Part shown: one piece after another, positions 44,529-54,225 of the stretch
Numbering within the stretch: the stretch's first letter is position 1
How the letters are laid out: each line of letters starts with the position of its first letter
Assembly: GCA_013334225.1 (NCBI GenBank)
Contig: JAAXXY010000001.1
Location: 62,001-126,000 of the forward strand
Direction of reading: 5' to 3'
Origin: Chlorobiaceae bacterium
Lineage (GTDB): Bacteria; Bacteroidota; Chlorobiia; Chlorobiales; Chlorobiaceae
Length of the DNA: 64,000 bases
Notes under the pieces: model-generated
Database searches by the model: none
Told to the model about the DNA's origin: nothing
What the model saw: only the letters and a program-made list of their open reading frames with translations
Made by a program: the position numbers and the translations under genes

Positions 44529-45035
44529 TCAGAGTTTCCTGACCGTGTCTAATGGCAGGAACAATGTTTGCGGTGCACCTTTACAGGGAATGAATCCATG
44601 GTGCAGGTAAAACTTCAAGGCGTTCTCGTCTTTTGCATCGACCAGCATGGCATAGACAGTAATCGAAGAACGTGATGAACGTTTCAGCGCGTCGGCTATG
44701 AGTGTACTGCCAAGTCCATGCCCCTGACAGCTCTTGTCGATGGCGAGCCACCCCAATCTCAATGCCTGTACAGCATGATAATGTGGCATCTTGCCGGCCA
44801 GTTTTTCCGGCAGTTGCAGCAAAGGAATCTGGGCTGCTGAAAGTGTGTAGAACCCTGCAATTTTCTCGTTACTGCAATCGATCGCTACAAAGCACTTCGC
44901 GAGATTTCTTTTCACATCCTGACCGGCACGTTCAGAAAAATACCGGTCGAGCAGTTCTGAATCGCTGCAGAATCCGGACTTCTGATGTTTACGGCTCAAC
45001 GGGGTTATCGAGAATCGCGGTAAGCTCATGCGCAC
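44529..45035 (-). CDS. GNAT acetyltransferase, TacT-like toxin
   Basis: A 168-residue GNAT-fold protein: LGWLAIDKSCQGHGLGSTLIADAL holds the acetyl-CoA loop (QGHGLG) and VDAKDENALKFYLHHGF the closing region. Size and its pairing 10 bases downstream of a DUF1778-like gene match TacT toxins, which acetylate aminoacyl-tRNA and stop translation. It is transcribed leftward with its antitoxin. Confidence 0.88.
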   Translation of the reverse strand: MRMSLPRFSITPLSRKHQKSGFCSDSELLDRYFSERAGQDVKRNLAKCFVAIDCSNEKIAGFYTLSAAQIPLLQLPEKLAGKMPHYHAVQALRLGWLAIDKSCQGHGLGSTLIADALKRSSRSSITVYAMLVDAKDENALKFYLHHGFIPCKGAPQTLFLPLDTVRKL

Positions 45036-45045
45036 TGATAACCGC

Positions 45046-45474
45046 TCAGCCGTTCATGCCTGTAAGCGCCGAATGTCTTTCGAAAGCTCGTCTGAGAGCG
45101 TCATTCGGTTCCGGTGGATTAAGCAGGGCTTGGGCAAAAGCCTCTTGTCCTTCAACTGACAGCTTAACGACAAAATTCTCTTCGATTGCCTTTGTGGCAG
45201 CTTCGAGAGCCGCATGAATGACAAAATCGGTTACGGTCCTTCCCTGAATCTCTGCAGCAAGTTTTATCCGGGCATGGGTTGTCCTGGAGATTCTTGCTTC
45301 AAGACGTGCTTTGCTGTCAGTGTTTTGCTTTTGATCTTTGCGGACAGCGGACTTAGGAGTTTCGGCAATCTTGCTTTTTTTTTCCGTACCGATCATGATT
45401 CCTGACTGCCTTGTTCCGGTATCTGATGATTTTCGATCAGCTGTTTTGCCTTTTTCATTGACGTTAGTCTTCAT
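45046..45474 (-). CDS. DUF1778-like (TacA-type) antitoxin
   Basis: A 142-residue protein whose second half carries the ribbon-helix-helix domain (RLEARISRTTHARIKLAAE, TDFVIHAALEAA) of DUF1778 antitoxins and the toxin-binding tail LLNPPEPNDALRRAFE. The N-terminal ~50 residues are a charged extension. The ATG at 45474 (MKTNVNEK) is chosen since the longer frame starts without a ribosome site. It neutralises the adjacent GNAT toxin and probably represses the operon. Confidence 0.87.
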   Translation of the reverse strand: MKTNVNEKGKTADRKSSDTGTRQSGIMIGTEKKSKIAETPKSAVRKDQKQNTDSKARLEARISRTTHARIKLAAEIQGRTVTDFVIHAALEAATKAIEENFVVKLSVEGQEAFAQALLNPPEPNDALRRAFERHSALTGMNG

Positions 45475-45711
45475 GTTATCTCTTATTTTGTACGGCAATT
45501 TACCGGAATATACGGATTTCAATGAAAATGAAGCAAACAAGTTGGATGTTGCAGATCGGAATTATCCGTGTAAATTGAAAACAGGAAATTCAGATTGCAT
45601 GGATAATGAATGTTTTCTCTATCGATTGCGACTTAGCTGAACACGTTAGGCTCGTGCTGAAACATATCCCGGCTCGGGCGAGGCAGTGAAGAAAAAATAC
45701 CCAACAGTAAT

Positions 45712-46518
45712 ATGAACCCGCTCACACTCTGCATAACAGGAAGCACTGACGGTATCGGGCTTGCAGCGGCGAAGCGGTTCGCTTCTGCGGGGCATGGGGT
45801 CATCGTGCATGGCCGGGATGCTTCGAGGATCAGGAACGCATGCTCGGATATTCTCCAAGCCACAGGTGTGGAACCGATTGGGGCGGTCGAAGCCGATTTC
45901 ACCGACCTCGATGCCGTTCATGCCATGGGCCGGGAGCTCTGCGAACGCTACTCCAGCATCGACCTGCTGATCAACAACGCTGCGGTCTACATGCCCGAAC
46001 GAACACTTGCAGAGGAAGGATACGAGACGACGTTCACGGTCAATTACCTTGCCCATGTACTGCTGACGAACATGGTCAAACCTCTGCTGATCGCGAACGG
46101 GGGCTCGGTGCTCAATGTAAGTTCGGTCGACCATCACAGCGCCGTGTTCGATCCCTCGAATATGCAGGGCGAACAGAGTTATTCGGGATATGACGCCTAC
46201 GCCCGGAGCAAGCTTTACAACATCATGTTCACGCTGGATACCGCGTTCGGAGACAAGCCATTGCGCTCGAACTCCCTCGACCCCGGAGTGATTTCCACCA
46301 AGCTGCTCCATGCCGGATGGTCCCTCGGAGGCGACGATGTTTCAACCGGTGGTGAAGAGCTCTATGCAATGGTTATGGAGATTGAAAGGAGCGGGTATAA
46401 CGGCGAGTATTTCGAGAACTTGCACCCTGCAAGATGTTCAGCTGTTGCAAGGGATCCTTTTCAGAGAAAGGAACTTGCCGAACTGACCGGGAACATGCTG
46501 CAGCGCTTCAGATTGTGA
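45712..46518 (+). CDS. Short-chain dehydrogenase/reductase
   Basis: A classical SDR of 268 residues: TGSTDGIGLAA cofactor loop, NNAAVY, the catalytic serine in NVSSVDHHS and Tyr-x3-Lys in YARSK. It resembles retinol-dehydrogenase-type SDRs, but the substrate is unknown. It is single, between the toxin-antitoxin cluster and the GHKL-ATPase gene. The 361-base gap after it (46519-46879) holds the iterons listed separately and otherwise nothing recognisable. Confidence 0.87.
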   Translation: MNPLTLCITGSTDGIGLAAAKRFASAGHGVIVHGRDASRIRNACSDILQATGVEPIGAVEADFTDLDAVHAMGRELCERYSSIDLLINNAAVYMPERTLAEEGYETTFTVNYLAHVLLTNMVKPLLIANGGSVLNVSSVDHHSAVFDPSNMQGEQSYSGYDAYARSKLYNIMFTLDTAFGDKPLRSNSLDPGVISTKLLHAGWSLGGDDVSTGGEELYAMVMEIERSGYNGEYFENLHPARCSAVARDPFQRKELAELTGNMLQRFRL

Positions 46519-46777
46519 CGGTATAATGGTAACGGTACTTCTGAAAAGTTATTGTGTATCCCGATTGATATACCTGATCCCTTTCTTTTCTCTCCTCTTT
46601 TTCAGGATCTGTTTTGCCAGTTTGTTGTGATCAGTGCATGTATTGGTTTTGAGCTTCCAATGCGGTTTTTCACGTCACTCTGAATATTGCCAGCTTTCTT
46701 CAGTTTTATCGACAGTACCGGATGATATGTTGTAAAGCAAGTATTAAACGAGAAGATTCATGCCTGTTTCATTCGTT

Positions 46778-46855
46778 ATGTTGTCAAAAAGTATTTGAAA
46801 TGTTGTCAATAAGTTCTTAAAATGTTGTCAATATTTATTTGAATTGTTGTCAGCA
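46778..46855 (+). repeat. Array of 22-bp direct repeats (iterons) upstream of the GHKL-ATPase gene
   Basis: Three full units at 46778-46799, 46800-46821 and 46822-46843, plus a partial fourth, each beginning WTGTTGTCA (ATGTTGTCAA in the full units) with an AT-rich remainder. The 22-base period is two helical turns, so a protein could bind all copies on one face. The array ends 25 bases before the start codon. Confidence 0.75.
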
Positions 46856-46879
46856 TAAGGTAAAAATCAGATTGTCTTA

Positions 46880-47896
46880 ATGAGAGCCAGAAGTAAGGAA
46901 ATACGAAACTACATGTTAAAAGCGTGTAGAGATAAATCGGTCAATGTTGCTGCAGATACTGCGAAGCAATTCGGAATATCCAGACAGGCAGCATCAAGGC
47001 ATCTGCATGTATTGGAAAGTTCGGGACTTGTAGTGTCAACCGGCATTAAGAATACAAAAAGATCGGTGCTTGTTCCTCTTCAGACCCGGTCATGGAAACT
47101 CACTCTTGCTGGTCTCAAAGAAGATGTAGTATGGCGGGAACATATTGCTCCGCTGATTTCTGATCTGTCGCAGAATGTCCGTGACTTGTGGCATTACGGG
47201 GTGACCGAGATGATCAATAACGCAATTGATCATTCAGATGGTGTGTCGCTCATGATCCGGTTTTCAAGAAATGCGATAGATACGGAAGTGACCCTTGTCG
47301 ACGATGGGGAAGGTATATTCCATCGCATACAGAGATTGACCGGTCTCTACGATGCCAGGGAATCCATTCTCGAACTGGCGAAAGGAAAATTGACTACCGA
47401 TCCGCAACATCATACGGGCGAAGGTATTTTTTTTACATCGAGAGCCTTCGACCGGTTCGTTATCATATCGAGAAATCTTCACTTCTCTCATCAGGCAGAA
47501 AAAGATGACTGGTTGATCGATAGTGATACGGATTTACCCGGCACGGGCATATACCTCAGATTAAGTAATGACGGTCAACGGACAATCAAGGAGATTTTTG
47601 ACGAATATGCAGAACCGGACGAACACTCATTCAGCAAAACAAGGGTACCTGTAAAATTAGCAAGGCATGAAGGGGAAAATCTCGTTTCTCGTTCACAAGC
47701 AAAACGGCTTGTGTCGAGGTTCGATAAATTCAAAAAAGTAATTCTTGACTTTGAGGGTGTTGAGGAGATCGGACAGGCATTTGCAGATGAGATTTTCAGG
47801 GTCTTCGCCTCGACACATCCGGAAGTAACACTGATCTATGACAATATAACACCAGAAATAACCCGGATGATTGAGAGAGCCCTGCCGGTTAAGTAA
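46880..47896 (+). CDS. Winged-helix / GHKL-ATPase / DUF4325 (STAS-like) fusion protein
   Basis: A 338-residue three-part protein. Residues 1-60: helix-turn-helix (FGISRQAASRHLHVLESSGL). Residues 95-225: GHKL ATPase fold with N box EMINNAIDHSD (110-120), G1 box DDGEGI (141-146) and a TGEGIFF box (179-185). Residues about 250-335: DUF4325, a STAS-like domain (VILDFEGVEEIGQAFADEIFRVF). The combination suggests an ATP-sensing transcriptional switch in which histidine-kinase-like and anti-sigma-factor modules are fused to a DNA-binding domain. With iterons upstream it probably autoregulates. Known relatives lie near phage-defence or mobile genes; function undefined. Confidence 0.82.
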   Translation: MRARSKEIRNYMLKACRDKSVNVAADTAKQFGISRQAASRHLHVLESSGLVVSTGIKNTKRSVLVPLQTRSWKLTLAGLKEDVVWREHIAPLISDLSQNVRDLWHYGVTEMINNAIDHSDGVSLMIRFSRNAIDTEVTLVDDGEGIFHRIQRLTGLYDARESILELAKGKLTTDPQHHTGEGIFFTSRAFDRFVIISRNLHFSHQAEKDDWLIDSDTDLPGTGIYLRLSNDGQRTIKEIFDEYAEPDEHSFSKTRVPVKLARHEGENLVSRSQAKRLVSRFDKFKKVILDFEGVEEIGQAFADEIFRVFASTHPEVTLIYDNITPEITRMIERALPVK

Positions 47897-47912
47897 AGAG
47901 GCCTGATTGTCT

Positions 47913-47946
47913 ACTGTGAGATAAAAAAGCTGTCTCAGTTTTTTTG
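47913..47946 (+). terminator. Intrinsic terminator after the GHKL-ATPase gene
   Basis: Stem ACTG(T)GAGA (47913-47921) with TCTCAGT (47933-47939), one bulge, followed by a T run. It also separates the gene from the converging hydrogenase operon. Confidence 0.6.
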
Positions 47947-47979
47947 CAGTGACAGTCTTATATCAAATCAGAAAAGCCT

Positions 47980-49254
47980 CTAATGCACCGAGCATGAAAT
48001 GCAGGGGTCGTAGGAACGCACCAGCATTTCGCAGAGCTTTTCGGTTTCCCTGTCGGTTTTTCCATCCTTCACGGCTTCGGCGGCGAGCGCCTGCAGGTCG
48101 TAATGGATGTTGGCGTTGTTCTGGGTCGTCGGGATGATGCAGTCGGCTTTCACTACCTTGCCTTGATCGTCTGTTTCCATGTGATGGTAAAGCACGCCCC
48201 TCGGTGCTTCGACCGCACCGGTCGCCTCGCCGGCCTTGAGTATATATGGTGTTCTGATCTCCAGCAGGTCATCGTCAAGCAGACTTTCGATCAGCATTTC
48301 GGCGTTTTCGAAAATGTGATGGCACTCCACGAGCTGGGCGATGTTGTTCATGAACGGGTTGTGGCAGACCGGTTCGAGTCCGAACGATGCGGCAATCTCA
48401 TGAGCGCGATGCCCGAGCAGCCTGGAATTGTTGTTGAACCTGGCCAGTGCGCCTGCCGCGGATGACTGGCGGCTGACACGGGTGAACTTCGATGTGGAGA
48501 AATCGGTCAGGTACTCGTTGGTCATCAGCAGGTAATCGTTCTCGTCGCGCACGACGCCGTCGGTCGAAACCAGGTCGCCGCCGATGAACGGATAGTCTTT
48601 GCCGTTGCGAAGTGAAATGAACTCGGTTTCACGGACGAACTCCGGAATTGAGAGCGTCCTGAAAAAGTCGGTGGTCCTGTCGAGGGCCGTCCTGCGTTTC
48701 AGGATCATCTCCTTCAGCTCCTTGAGGCGCTGTTTCGAGGGAGCTTTGCTCACGCCTCCAAGCACAAGACTGACCGGATGGGTCGCACGGCCGGTGGTGG
48801 CGATGCTCAATTCGTTGCCAAGCTCCTTGAGCAGGAGCCCCGCTTTCACGATTTCGGGATGGGAATGCAGGATCGGTACGGCGCTCGGCATGTCGAGGAA
48901 GTCCGGTGCAGCAAGGAAGAAGAGGTGCAGAGCATGGCTTTGCAGCGTTTCGCCATGCATGGCCAGCAGCCTTATCGTTTTTGCAGCTTCCGGCGGCTCT
49001 ATCTCCATGGCGCGTTCGAGGGTTCTGATGCTGGCCAGCGAATGGCTGATCGAACAGATGCCGCAGATACGGGACGTGAGGAATGAGGCCCGTTCGGCAC
49101 TTACACCCCTCAGCATCATTTCGAAGAACCTCGGTGTTTCGATCACTTCCCATTGGGCTTTCTCGAGCGTTCCGTTCTTTACGGAGACGTGAATGTTTCC
49201 ATGCCCCTCCACCCTTGGCAGGTGGTGTATATCGATGTTGAAATCAACTTTCAT
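47980..49254 (-). CDS. [NiFe] hydrogenase large (alpha) subunit, group 3b-type
   Basis: Catalytic subunit of a cytoplasmic sulfhydrogenase-type hydrogenase. The two nickel-binding pairs are [10 protein letters not shown] (Cys 64 and 67) and DPCISCSVH at the very end. The frame stops directly after this histidine, so no C-terminal peptide for maturation protease cleavage exists. The ATG at 49254 (MKVDFN) is chosen because the frame upstream of it overlaps the small subunit and is unlike the family; this start overlaps the delta stop by 11 bases. Last gene of a four-gene leftward operon. Confidence 0.92.
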   Translation of the reverse strand: MKVDFNIDIHHLPRVEGHGNIHVSVKNGTLEKAQWEVIETPRFFEMMLRGVSAERASFLTSRICGICSISHSLASIRTLERAMEIEPPEAAKTIRLLAMHGETLQSHALHLFFLAAPDFLDMPSAVPILHSHPEIVKAGLLLKELGNELSIATTGRATHPVSLVLGGVSKAPSKQRLKELKEMILKRRTALDRTTDFFRTLSIPEFVRETEFISLRNGKDYPFIGGDLVSTDGVVRDENDYLLMTNEYLTDFSTSKFTRVSRQSSAAGALARFNNNSRLLGHRAHEIAASFGLEPVCHNPFMNNIAQLVECHHIFENAEMLIESLLDDDLLEIRTPYILKAGEATGAVEAPRGVLYHHMETDDQGKVVKADCIIPTTQNNANIHYDLQALAAEAVKDGKTDRETEKLCEMLVRSYDPCISCSVH

Positions 49255-50008
49255 GGTCGAGGTAATCTGCGAAACCGTTGTAGAATGCCAGTTTTTCCTG
49301 CATTTCATCCAGGCTCATGTTTTTTTCTTTCACGATCTGGATGAAGGAGGGGAAGTTCATGTCGTCGGATGGTCCGCGGCAGCCGAGGCAGGGTGTTTTG
49401 CCTGTCGGGCATACAGCGTCGCAACCAGCCTTGGTGACCGGTCCGAGGCACACTTCGCCGAGGTCGAACAGGCAGGTGTTGAGCTTCTGTTTGCAGTCGA
49501 CGCAGACCGGGTATTTCGGAAGGTTGTTCGGGGAGCGCGTCACTACGCCGACCACGATCCGTTCAACCTCGGCCTTGGAAACCGGACAGCCGGGGATCAT
49601 CAGGTCGACGGAAACAATATCGCTGATTTTCATCGAAGGCATTGTCTCGACCTTCTTGTCACCGTATACCCCTTTGACTGCTTCCTCCTGCGGAATTTTG
49701 TTCTTGAGGCTGTTCACTCCTCCGAAACAGGCGCAGGAGCCGAATGCCACCAGCACCTTCGCCTGTGCGCGTATCGCCCTGAGCCTCTCGATCTCGTCGC
49801 TTCGCGTAATGCTGCCCTCGACGAGGGCGATGTCGTAGTCGTCGTGCCTTTCCGAGGATATTTCCCGGAAGTTTCGGATGTCGAGCAGTCCGAGGAATGC
49901 CGGCAGGGTTGATTCCTTGTTGGCCAGCTGCAGCTGGCATCCTTCGCAGCAGGTGAAATCGAACGATGCGATCTTCACCTTGTCGATTTTGAAACCGAGA
50001 TGGTTCAT
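49244..50008 (-). CDS. [NiFe] hydrogenase small (delta) subunit
   Basis: Carries the iron-sulfur relay to the NiFe site. The proximal cluster motif is TCCEGCQL near residue 20; further cysteines in [13 protein letters not shown] and the later CVDCK, CLG and [13 protein letters not shown] positions complete three [4Fe-4S] sites. The 254-residue size matches the delta subunit of group 3b. It starts 10 bases after the gamma stop and overlaps the alpha start. Confidence 0.93.
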   Translation of the reverse strand: MNHLGFKIDKVKIASFDFTCCEGCQLQLANKESTLPAFLGLLDIRNFREISSERHDDYDIALVEGSITRSDEIERLRAIRAQAKVLVAFGSCACFGGVNSLKNKIPQEEAVKGVYGDKKVETMPSMKISDIVSVDLMIPGCPVSKAEVERIVVGVVTRSPNNLPKYPVCVDCKQKLNTCLFDLGEVCLGPVTKAGCDAVCPTGKTPCLGCRGPSDDMNFPSFIQIVKEKNMSLDEMQEKLAFYNGFADYLDHES

Positions 50009-50018
50009 GTGATACTCC

Positions 50019-50936
50019 CTAAATCGCTTCCTTGAGGTTCATGACAGACCAGTAATCGAATACCGGACCGTCCAGACAGGTGAAAGTCGAGCCGACCATG
50101 CACCGGCAGCATTTGCCCATACCGCAGTGCATCCTGCGTTCGAGGGACACGAACATCCGGTTCATCGGAATGCCCTTGCCGTCGAGGTAGTTGCATACAA
50201 ACTTGAACATGACCGGCGGACCGCAGACGATAGCGAAAGTCTTCTTCGAGTCGAAAGAGAATTCGTCGAAGAGCGACGTGATCATCCCCGTTCTGCCTTT
50301 CCAGGATTCGTCCGGATTTTCGACGATGGTCATCAGCTGGACATTGCTCACTTTCTGCCACTCTTCGAACTGGTAGCTGAAGAGCAGCTGGGAGGGTTCC
50401 TTCGCTCCGTAAAGGAGATAGACATTCTTGTACTTGTCCCTGTGATTGCTGATCCAGTAGAGCGGGGCTCGTACGGGGGCTATGCCGAGGCCGCCGGCAA
50501 CAAGAAGCACGCTGCTCCCTTCCATCGCCTCCATCGGGAATGCGGTGCCGAAAGGCCCCCTGATGGAGACTATCGCTCCCTGTTTGGCTTCGAACATGGC
50601 CGATGTCACATGTCCGGCCTTCCGGATGCAGAGTTCGATGAACTCATGATTGCTGTTGTCGCTCGAAATGGAGATCGGGGCCTCACCGTAACCGGGCACT
50701 TCAAGCATGAGGAACTGGCCCGGCCTGAAGTTGAAAAGTTCGCGTTCCAGAGGGTCGATGATGCGCAGGAGGAAGAGCTTCTCCTGCGAAGAGATGGGGA
50801 CGGTGTTGGTGATCCTGCACTTGTAGCCCCGGTCGGTGATCATGACTTCACATTTTTTCTGGAAGTCCGGAGATTTCATCGCGAACGGTTCGCGGTTCAG
50901 GTCCTGTCCGGGGAGGGTGAAACGCATATCATGCAT
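50019..50936 (-). CDS. Hydrogenase FAD/NAD(P)-binding (gamma) subunit
   Basis: A 305-residue ferredoxin-NADP-reductase-like subunit: [11 protein letters not shown] and APISISS (FAD-binding RxYS-like), [11 protein letters not shown] (NAD(P) loop), [12 protein letters not shown], and near the end CGMGKCCRC with a later Cys for a [2Fe-2S] cluster. The ATG at 50936 follows GGAG by 8 bases; the frame beyond is Arg/Cys-rich and is a shadow of the beta gene, which it overlaps by 40 bases. It passes electrons between NAD(P)H and the hydrogenase. Confidence 0.9.
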   Translation of the reverse strand: MHDMRFTLPGQDLNREPFAMKSPDFQKKCEVMITDRGYKCRITNTVPISSQEKLFLLRIIDPLERELFNFRPGQFLMLEVPGYGEAPISISSDNSNHEFIELCIRKAGHVTSAMFEAKQGAIVSIRGPFGTAFPMEAMEGSSVLLVAGGLGIAPVRAPLYWISNHRDKYKNVYLLYGAKEPSQLLFSYQFEEWQKVSNVQLMTIVENPDESWKGRTGMITSLFDEFSFDSKKTFAIVCGPPVMFKFVCNYLDGKGIPMNRMFVSLERRMHCGMGKCCRCMVGSTFTCLDGPVFDYWSVMNLKEAI

Positions 50937-51976
50937 GATTCTCGCTCCAGTCTGAGATCGTTGATGACGTCTTTGGGGTTGATATCTGCAAGGCAAGCAC
51001 GGCCGCAACGGTTGCATCCCACGCAGATCTGCTGGTTGTCGTTTGCAGCGAACCCACGGTAGTGGTGGTAATAGCGGTATTTAAGCCGGTCGCCGTTCCT
51101 TGGTCTGAAATTGTGTCCGCCGGCAACCTGGGCGAAATCGATAAGGTTGCACGAATAAAGATGATTCTGCCGTGAAGAGCCTTTCAGGTCTATATCGAAA
51201 CGCTCTTCGACGCTGTAGCAGTAACAGGTAGGGCAGACCATCGCGCAGGAGCCGCAGCTCAGGCACTTGTCACCCCATTTCTGCCAGATGGGTGAATCGA
51301 ACTCGACGTCGAGGAAAACGGGAAGGCCGGTCACCTCGATATTGGTCTCGAAGCTGTGTTTGATCGTTTTTCGCCGTTCGATCAGGAGGCAGTTGTCCTC
51401 GTACGACGGATCCTCGAGCATGAATTCCTTGAGGAAAGAATATGCTTTGGAGGAGTTGATCAAGAGGTAGTATTTGTCGCCGATGTCCGAGCAGAATAGG
51501 TTGAAGCCATGGTTGACCGTATGCCGGTTCATCGATTTACAGAAGCAGTCCGGCAGGGGCAGGTGGTCCATGCCGATGATGAAGGTGTTTTTCCTGCGGG
51601 CGAGGTAGTATGGTGACGGAAAGGGACCGTGGAGCATGACCTCGTCGAGCATATTGATTGCACTGATATCGCATGGCCTGAGCCCGATCAGGATCAATGG
51701 CGGCGCTTCGTAGCGCACCTCCTGTTCCCAGTTTCCGTCCTGAAAGTTGAATCGCGACAGCTCGTCGCGGAAAGGCAGGAAGAAATGCTTGGCTGATGAG
51801 TGGGTTACCGAATAGTCGAAATCAATTTCATCGGCAGATTTTACAGGCATGAACTGGTAGATCGGTTTTCCGCCGCTTCCCGTATCTACCTGCCGGGGAC
51901 CGTAAGCGGTGTTGTGCTTGACGAGAGCATCGATGAACTTGCTGAACTCCGTTTTTGAAATGACCTTGTATATCAT
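50897..51976 (-). CDS. Hydrogenase beta subunit, two [4Fe-4S] ferredoxin-like sites
   Basis: A 359-residue electron-transfer subunit of the sulfhydrogenase: [16 protein letters not shown] and [11 protein letters not shown] bind two [4Fe-4S] clusters. The N-terminal half ([15 protein letters not shown]) matches the HycB/anaerobic sulfite reductase A (AsrA)-like domain. First gene of the operon, with a strong AAGGAG upstream of the ATG. Partner subunits gamma, delta and alpha follow on the same strand. Confidence 0.92.
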   Translation of the reverse strand: MIYKVISKTEFSKFIDALVKHNTAYGPRQVDTGSGGKPIYQFMPVKSADEIDFDYSVTHSSAKHFFLPFRDELSRFNFQDGNWEQEVRYEAPPLILIGLRPCDISAINMLDEVMLHGPFPSPYYLARRKNTFIIGMDHLPLPDCFCKSMNRHTVNHGFNLFCSDIGDKYYLLINSSKAYSFLKEFMLEDPSYEDNCLLIERRKTIKHSFETNIEVTGLPVFLDVEFDSPIWQKWGDKCLSCGSCAMVCPTCYCYSVEERFDIDLKGSSRQNHLYSCNLIDFAQVAGGHNFRPRNGDRLKYRYYHHYRGFAANDNQQICVGCNRCGRACLADINPKDVINDLRLERESCMICVSPSPDRT

Positions 51977-51991
51977 TGTACATACTCCTTC

Positions 51992-52037
51992 TGCGTACGT
52001 TCTGAAAAGGTCAGTACCGACTCGTTAAAGGTACGCA
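51992..52037. promoter_or_regulatory. Inverted repeat upstream of the hydrogenase operon
   Basis: TGCGTAC (51992-51998) and GTACGCA (52031-52037) form a perfect 7-bp inverted repeat 32 bases apart, just upstream of the operon. Possible operator; no partner regulator is known. Confidence 0.4.
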
Positions 52038-52079
52038 AAAGCATTCGGCAAGAAAAAAATATTCTTTCCGTAATGTAGA

Positions 52080-53342
52080 TTAATTGCGTTTTTCAAGTAC
52101 GTATACCTGGTCTTTTTTCCTCACCTTCGGACATTTTACGGTCACGCTGTCGCCTTTTGAAGCATCCTTTCCAGGGATGTCGTTGGTGAAAAACGTCTCT
52201 GCAGTGCAGGCGATCACTCCTGTTCCGGGACCGACAATGGAAAGCTTGTCGCCTTTTTTCAGTCCTCTCGCCAGAATGGTTATCTCGGCTACTTCGGCTT
52301 TCGGGAAATATTTTTTCACTTCTCCGATGTAGGTCTTTTTTTCTGTGGCAAGTGAACCATATTGCCTGACCCAGGCATCGAACGGCTTGCCGAAGTAGAA
52401 CCCCTCAGAAAAACCCCTGTTGTAAACCAGGGCGAGCTCCTTTTTCAGCTTGCCGGTCAAATTTCTGTACTCCTTCCTGAAATCCTGATCATTACGGTGG
52501 GCTATGCAGAAATCGATAGACTGACGGTAGGCGGACGTTACCGTATGGACATATTCGGGGCTGCGGCTTCTTCCTTCTATTTTGAACGAGCAGATTCCGG
52601 CTTCCATAAGAACATCGAGAAATTCTATGGCACAGAGATCTTTCGGGCTCATTACGTAGTCGCTGCCGATTTCAAGCTTCTCATCCTCTTCCGGGTCGGT
52701 GATGATATAAAGTCTGCGGCATGGCTGCAGGCACTGCCCGCGGTTAGCCGACTGGCCGAAGAGTTCCTGCGACATGAAGCAGCGGCCGGAAACAGCAACG
52801 CACATCGCTCCGTGAACAAAACATTCAATCCGGACATCGAGCCGGTCTTCTTTAATTTTCCCTGTGATATGCCTGACCTGCTGCAGGGTGAGCTCACGTG
52901 CGAGCACGATCATTTTTGCACCGAGCGAAGCATAGAATTTTACCGCATGGTAATTGCTGACCGATGCCTGGGTTGAAATATGGAAGGGAATACCTTCTTT
53001 CCTGCAGGCTTCCATGACGGCCATGTCGGAGCAGATTACGGCATCGAAACCGGCCTTTTTCGCAGCGGCGACGGTACGGGTCATTTTTTCCAGTTCGCGG
53101 TCGTAGATGATGGTGTTCAGGGCAAGGTAGGCTTTTGCCTTGTACCGGTCACACAGTTCTCTTATCGAGGGAAAATCAGCATCGCTGAAACTTCTGCTTC
53201 CGGCCCGCATGTTATAGCCTTCAGCGCCGAAATACACGGCATCCGTTCCTGCTTTCAGCACGGTCACAAGACCGGTCATATCCCCGGCAGGCGCTATAAG
53301 TTCGACACTTTTTTCCGGCATTGTATATTGTACAGAGTTCAT
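52080..53342 (-). CDS. Peptidase U32 family protein (RlhA/TrhP-like)
   Basis: U32 family signature in [14 protein letters not shown] form ([19 protein letters not shown]), with ELIAPAGD at the start and [25 protein letters not shown] in the middle. Despite the peptidase name, characterised members (RlhA, TrhP) take part in RNA hydroxylation. The ATG at 53342 (MNSVQY) is chosen over one six codons earlier. Length 420. Confidence 0.85.
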   Translation of the reverse strand: MNSVQYTMPEKSVELIAPAGDMTGLVTVLKAGTDAVYFGAEGYNMRAGSRSFSDADFPSIRELCDRYKAKAYLALNTIIYDRELEKMTRTVAAAKKAGFDAVICSDMAVMEACRKEGIPFHISTQASVSNYHAVKFYASLGAKMIVLARELTLQQVRHITGKIKEDRLDVRIECFVHGAMCVAVSGRCFMSQELFGQSANRGQCLQPCRRLYIITDPEEDEKLEIGSDYVMSPKDLCAIEFLDVLMEAGICSFKIEGRSRSPEYVHTVTSAYRQSIDFCIAHRNDQDFRKEYRNLTGKLKKELALVYNRGFSEGFYFGKPFDAWVRQYGSLATEKKTYIGEVKKYFPKAEVAEITILARGLKKGDKLSIVGPGTGVIACTAETFFTNDIPGKDASKGDSVTVKCPKVRKKDQVYVLEKRN

Positions 53343-53439
53343 TTTATTGCATAATAACACTTAAATTCGATGAATCGTCAACGCCGTGAAGAGCGTAGAT
53401 GCTATTCTGTTCCAGCGATTATCTGTCAACGCCGAAGTT

Positions 53440-54225
53440 ATGAATGAACGTTTTTTTCTGAAACTGCTGCTTGGAATTTTTTCAGGACTTATCGCAGCCG
53501 AACTTCTTATCGTGATTCTGGCCGGTTTCCGGCTTGAACTGATACTTTTCTGCTTTATCATCGCAGCCGCTCTCGGCGGGATCGTCATGGTGCTGCGGTT
53601 ACTTGCCAATGAACGGCCTGAGGTCGATTCTGTTTCCATGCGGCGCGCCAGGGCGGTCCGGGAAGGCGCCCTGGGGGAACGACTACAGCATTACGAGATT
53701 GATGAAGAGTTCCTTTCCGGGAATTCCGAAAGGTCAGACAAAGGAGGGAAAGCCGGAAGAGGCCAGTCAGCAAAAGTGCCAGGGGTGACAGTCGAGGAGG
53801 CCATCAGGACGCATGCCGATATGTGCGGAGGGCTCAGCCAGCTTCTAGTGAAAATGGAGTCCATCGACGATGTTTCCTTTTCCCGCCTGGTGACGGAAGC
53901 CGGTTTCGGGACTGTTTCCAGAAATGACCTCATAAGACGGATCCAGCTGATGGCCGCCGTGAAAGACCAGGAAACCTGCAGCACAATCAAACGCTCCCTT
54001 GATGAAGCGATCGAGGCTTTTTCAAACGACCGGGAGAGCTTCGATGATTATATACGGCGAAGCATGACCTCTTCGGAGAGCCATGTCCAGCCGGAAGATG
54101 AAGGTTTTTCAGTCGAACTTGACAATACAGGATTATCAAATCTCAACGCTTCCATCCCGAAGGATTTTTCCCATGATCCGAAATCGGTGATTTCCAAACT
54201 GAAAAAATCCGGATCATCGTCATGA
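53440..54225 (+). CDS. Uncharacterised two-span membrane protein
   Basis: Starts at the ATG 53440 (MNERFFLK); an earlier GTG at 53386 is possible. Residues about 6-55 form two adjacent hydrophobic spans (LKLLLGIFSGLIAAELLIV, LILFCFIIAAALGGIVMVLRLL). A cytoplasmic region of some 190 residues follows, mainly charged and helical. The stop overlaps the next gene in ATGA, so it is translationally coupled to the TrmH-type methyltransferase. Family not recognised. Confidence 0.65.
   Translation: MNERFFLKLLLGIFSGLIAAELLIVILAGFRLELILFCFIIAAALGGIVMVLRLLANERPEVDSVSMRRARAVREGALGERLQHYEIDEEFLSGNSERSDKGGKAGRGQSAKVPGVTVEEAIRTHADMCGGLSQLLVKMESIDDVSFSRLVTEAGFGTVSRNDLIRRIQLMAAVKDQETCSTIKRSLDEAIEAFSNDRESFDDYIRRSMTSSESHVQPEDEGFSVELDNTGLSNLNASIPKDFSHDPKSVISKLKKSGSSS

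Noticed and set aside
46778..46855. The 22-bp repeats as a CRISPR array
   Set aside because: The units are adjacent, with no unique spacers, and are too few and AT-rich; they fit protein-binding iterons.
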